Program-made: the position numbers and the translations under genes
Part shown: positions 63,350 through 64,000 of the stretch, one piece after another
How the letters are laid out: each line of letters starts with the position of its first letter
How positions within the stretch are numbered: the first letter of the stretch is position 1
Notes under the pieces: generated by a model
What the model saw: only the letters and a program-made list of their open reading frames with translations
The model's database searches: none
What the model was told of the DNA's origin: nothing
From: Streptomyces bungoensis
Lineage (GTDB): Bacteria; Actinomycetota; Actinomycetes; Streptomycetales; Streptomycetaceae
Assembly (NCBI RefSeq): GCF_001514215.1
Contig: NZ_KQ948870.1
Location: 62,001 to 126,000, forward strand
Direction: 5' to 3'
DNA length: 64,000 bases

Positions 63350-63637
63350 ATGGGTCTCTTGGAGAACGCCAAGGCAAGGCTCGGGCCTGCCAAGGAGAAG
63401 ATGTCCCACGTCGCGCGCGAGCAGGGGGGCAAGGTCCGGCACGGCATCGACAAGGCCGCGCGGGCCGTGGACGAGCGCACCAAGGGCAAGTACAGCGACA
63501 AGATCCATGCGGGCACGGACAAGGCGAAGCACGCCGTGGACCGGCTCGCGCACAAGGGCGGGCACGGACCGGGGACGCCGGGGACCGACGCCCCCATGCC
63601 TCCCACCCCGCCGAAGGGCCCGCCACCGGCTTCCTGA
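63350..63637 (+). CDS. MT0933-type antitoxin family small protein
   Basis: A 95-residue protein with the pattern of the MT0933 antitoxin family: GLLENAKARLGPAKEKM, KVRHGIDKAARAVDERTKGK and YSDKIHAGTDKAKHAVDRLA, i.e. short amphipathic helices rich in Lys/Ala with a TKGKYSDKI core. The C-terminal 25 residues are Pro/Gly-rich. The ATG at 63350 has AAGGTGG upstream. No cognate toxin gene is apparent beside it; the only neighbour is the 94-residue Ala/Glu-rich protein. Family annotation as an antitoxin is by similarity and may not reflect real function in Streptomyces. Confidence 0.75.
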   Translation: MGLLENAKARLGPAKEKMSHVAREQGGKVRHGIDKAARAVDERTKGKYSDKIHAGTDKAKHAVDRLAHKGGHGPGTPGTDAPMPPTPPKGPPPAS

Positions 63638-63663
63638 GCGGCCCGGGCACCGAACGGTCCAGG

Positions 63664-63777
63664 CACCGGTGGAGGACCGCGGGCGCACCGGTGGACGGCC
63701 GCGGGGGCGCACCGGTCGACGGCCGGAGGCGCACCGGTCGACGACCCCGGGGCGCACCGGTGGACGGCCGTGGGACG
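63664..63777. repeat. Imperfect tandem repeat, five units of about 23 bp
   Basis: The core GCGCACCGGTGGACGGCCG recurs with small changes; CACCGGT begins at 63664, 63686, 63710, 63732 and 63755, spaced 22-24 bp. It lies in the 225-bp gap between the antitoxin-like gene and the convergent partial gene at 63863. The units vary in sequence and length, unlike a CRISPR. Confidence 0.75.
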
Positions 63778-63862
63778 AGCGCCTCCCGGCCGTCCGCCGC
63801 GCCGCGCCCGCCCGGGTCCGGGCCGGTGCCCGCCGGCTCCGGGCGGCACCCGTACCCGCCGC

Positions 63863-64000
63863 CTAGGACCAGGTGGCCACCAAGTACCCCACCCCGTAAG
63901 GTGCGTCGTCGTACAGCAGCGATCCGCTCAGGCCCGCGCCCTCGGCGGCGCCGGCGAGGACCTGCCAGGGAGCGCGGCCGGAGGCCTGCAGCTCGTGGGC
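63863..64000 (-). CDS. C-terminal end of a probable class III extradiol dioxygenase-like protein (partial)
   Basis: The minus strand is open from the window edge to a TAG at 63863-63865, giving 45 residues that end in SGRAPWQVLAGAAEGAGL and LLYDDAPYGVGYLVATWS. This ending resembles the LigB-like class III dioxygenase homologues found near miaA in Streptomyces, as I remember it. The start and all metal ligands lie outside the window, so the identification rests on this short tail and position. Confidence 0.5.
   Translation of the reverse strand, partial: AHELQASGRAPWQVLAGAAEGAGLSGSLLYDDAPYGVGYLVATWS

Noticed and set aside
63664..63777. CRISPR array
   Set aside because: The repeated part takes up most of each unit, the units vary, and there are no unique spacers of constant length or cas genes nearby.

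Overview
The window is a stretch of Streptomyces chromosome. The DNA is very GC-rich with strong third-position GC bias. It carries diagnostic Streptomyces genes: the principal sigma factor HrdB with its Lys/Ala-rich N-terminus, the sporulation regulator WhiH directly upstream of it, the NrdR-NrdJ ribonucleotide reductase pair, LexA, and a second RelA/SpoT homologue. From memory, the gene order resembles the part of the S. coelicolor chromosome that runs from the topoisomerase IV genes past hrdB to miaA. No database was consulted. I see no insertion sequence, prophage, CRISPR array, rRNA or tRNA, so this looks like core chromosome rather than a transferred island.

Layout. 1-6600: 3' end of parC, a COG0523/CobW GTPase, a citrate synthase divergent from a second citrate synthase that carries a MerR-like DNA-binding domain, and a sucrase/ferredoxin-like protein whose start codon directly follows an iron box. 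6695-12724: a CitA/CitB-type two-component pair, an SsuABC/TauABC-like ABC operon, and a second CitB-type regulator divergent from that operon across a 44-bp palindrome. 12754-17309: a sodium/solute symporter with its DUF485 partner, then a membrane protein-kinase-regulator operon. 17709-24452: parE, a small zinc-finger protein, a trypsin-like protease, hrdB and whiH. 24615-34694: an ABC ATPase-permease fusion, a Nudix regulator, a DUF4192 protein, a RecQ helicase fused to a phosphoribosyltransferase-like tail, two uncharacterised proteins and rnhB. 34788-40487: a TetR/MFS efflux pair with two copies of one operator, ADP-ribosylglycohydrolase, a histidine phosphatase, a DUF4937 protein and a TerD protein. 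40669-47777: nrdR-nrdJ, lexA and a DinG-type helicase, with visible NrdR boxes and an SOS box. 47963-52619: a three-gene operon for part of an NRPS-independent siderophore pathway. 52909-64000: a lipoprotein protease, hflX, an M1 peptidase, rshA, dapF, a repeat-bearing membrane protein, miaA, two small proteins (one of the MT0933 antitoxin family), a tandem repeat and the 3' end of a probable class III dioxygenase-like gene.

How the genes work together. Many encode chromosome and nucleotide maintenance: ParC/ParE, RecQ, RNase HII, DinG, LexA, NrdJ/NrdR. Others handle translation and stress (HflX, RshA, MiaA, TerD) or development (HrdB, WhiH). The accessory-looking parts are metabolic and regulatory: the iron-box gene, the incomplete siderophore-type operon, the twin CitB-like regulators around an ABC transporter, and the TetR-guarded efflux pump. 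Most operon ends and convergent junctions carry strong GC-rich hairpins without a U tract, as is usual in this genus.

The items most worth a second look are the twin-regulator/ABC locus with its nested palindrome, the iron box on the sucrase/ferredoxin-like gene, the minimal siderophore operon, the RecQ-phosphoribosyltransferase fusion, the ABC fusion with a roughly 270-residue disordered linker, and the 14-residue repeats in the membrane protein beside dapF.
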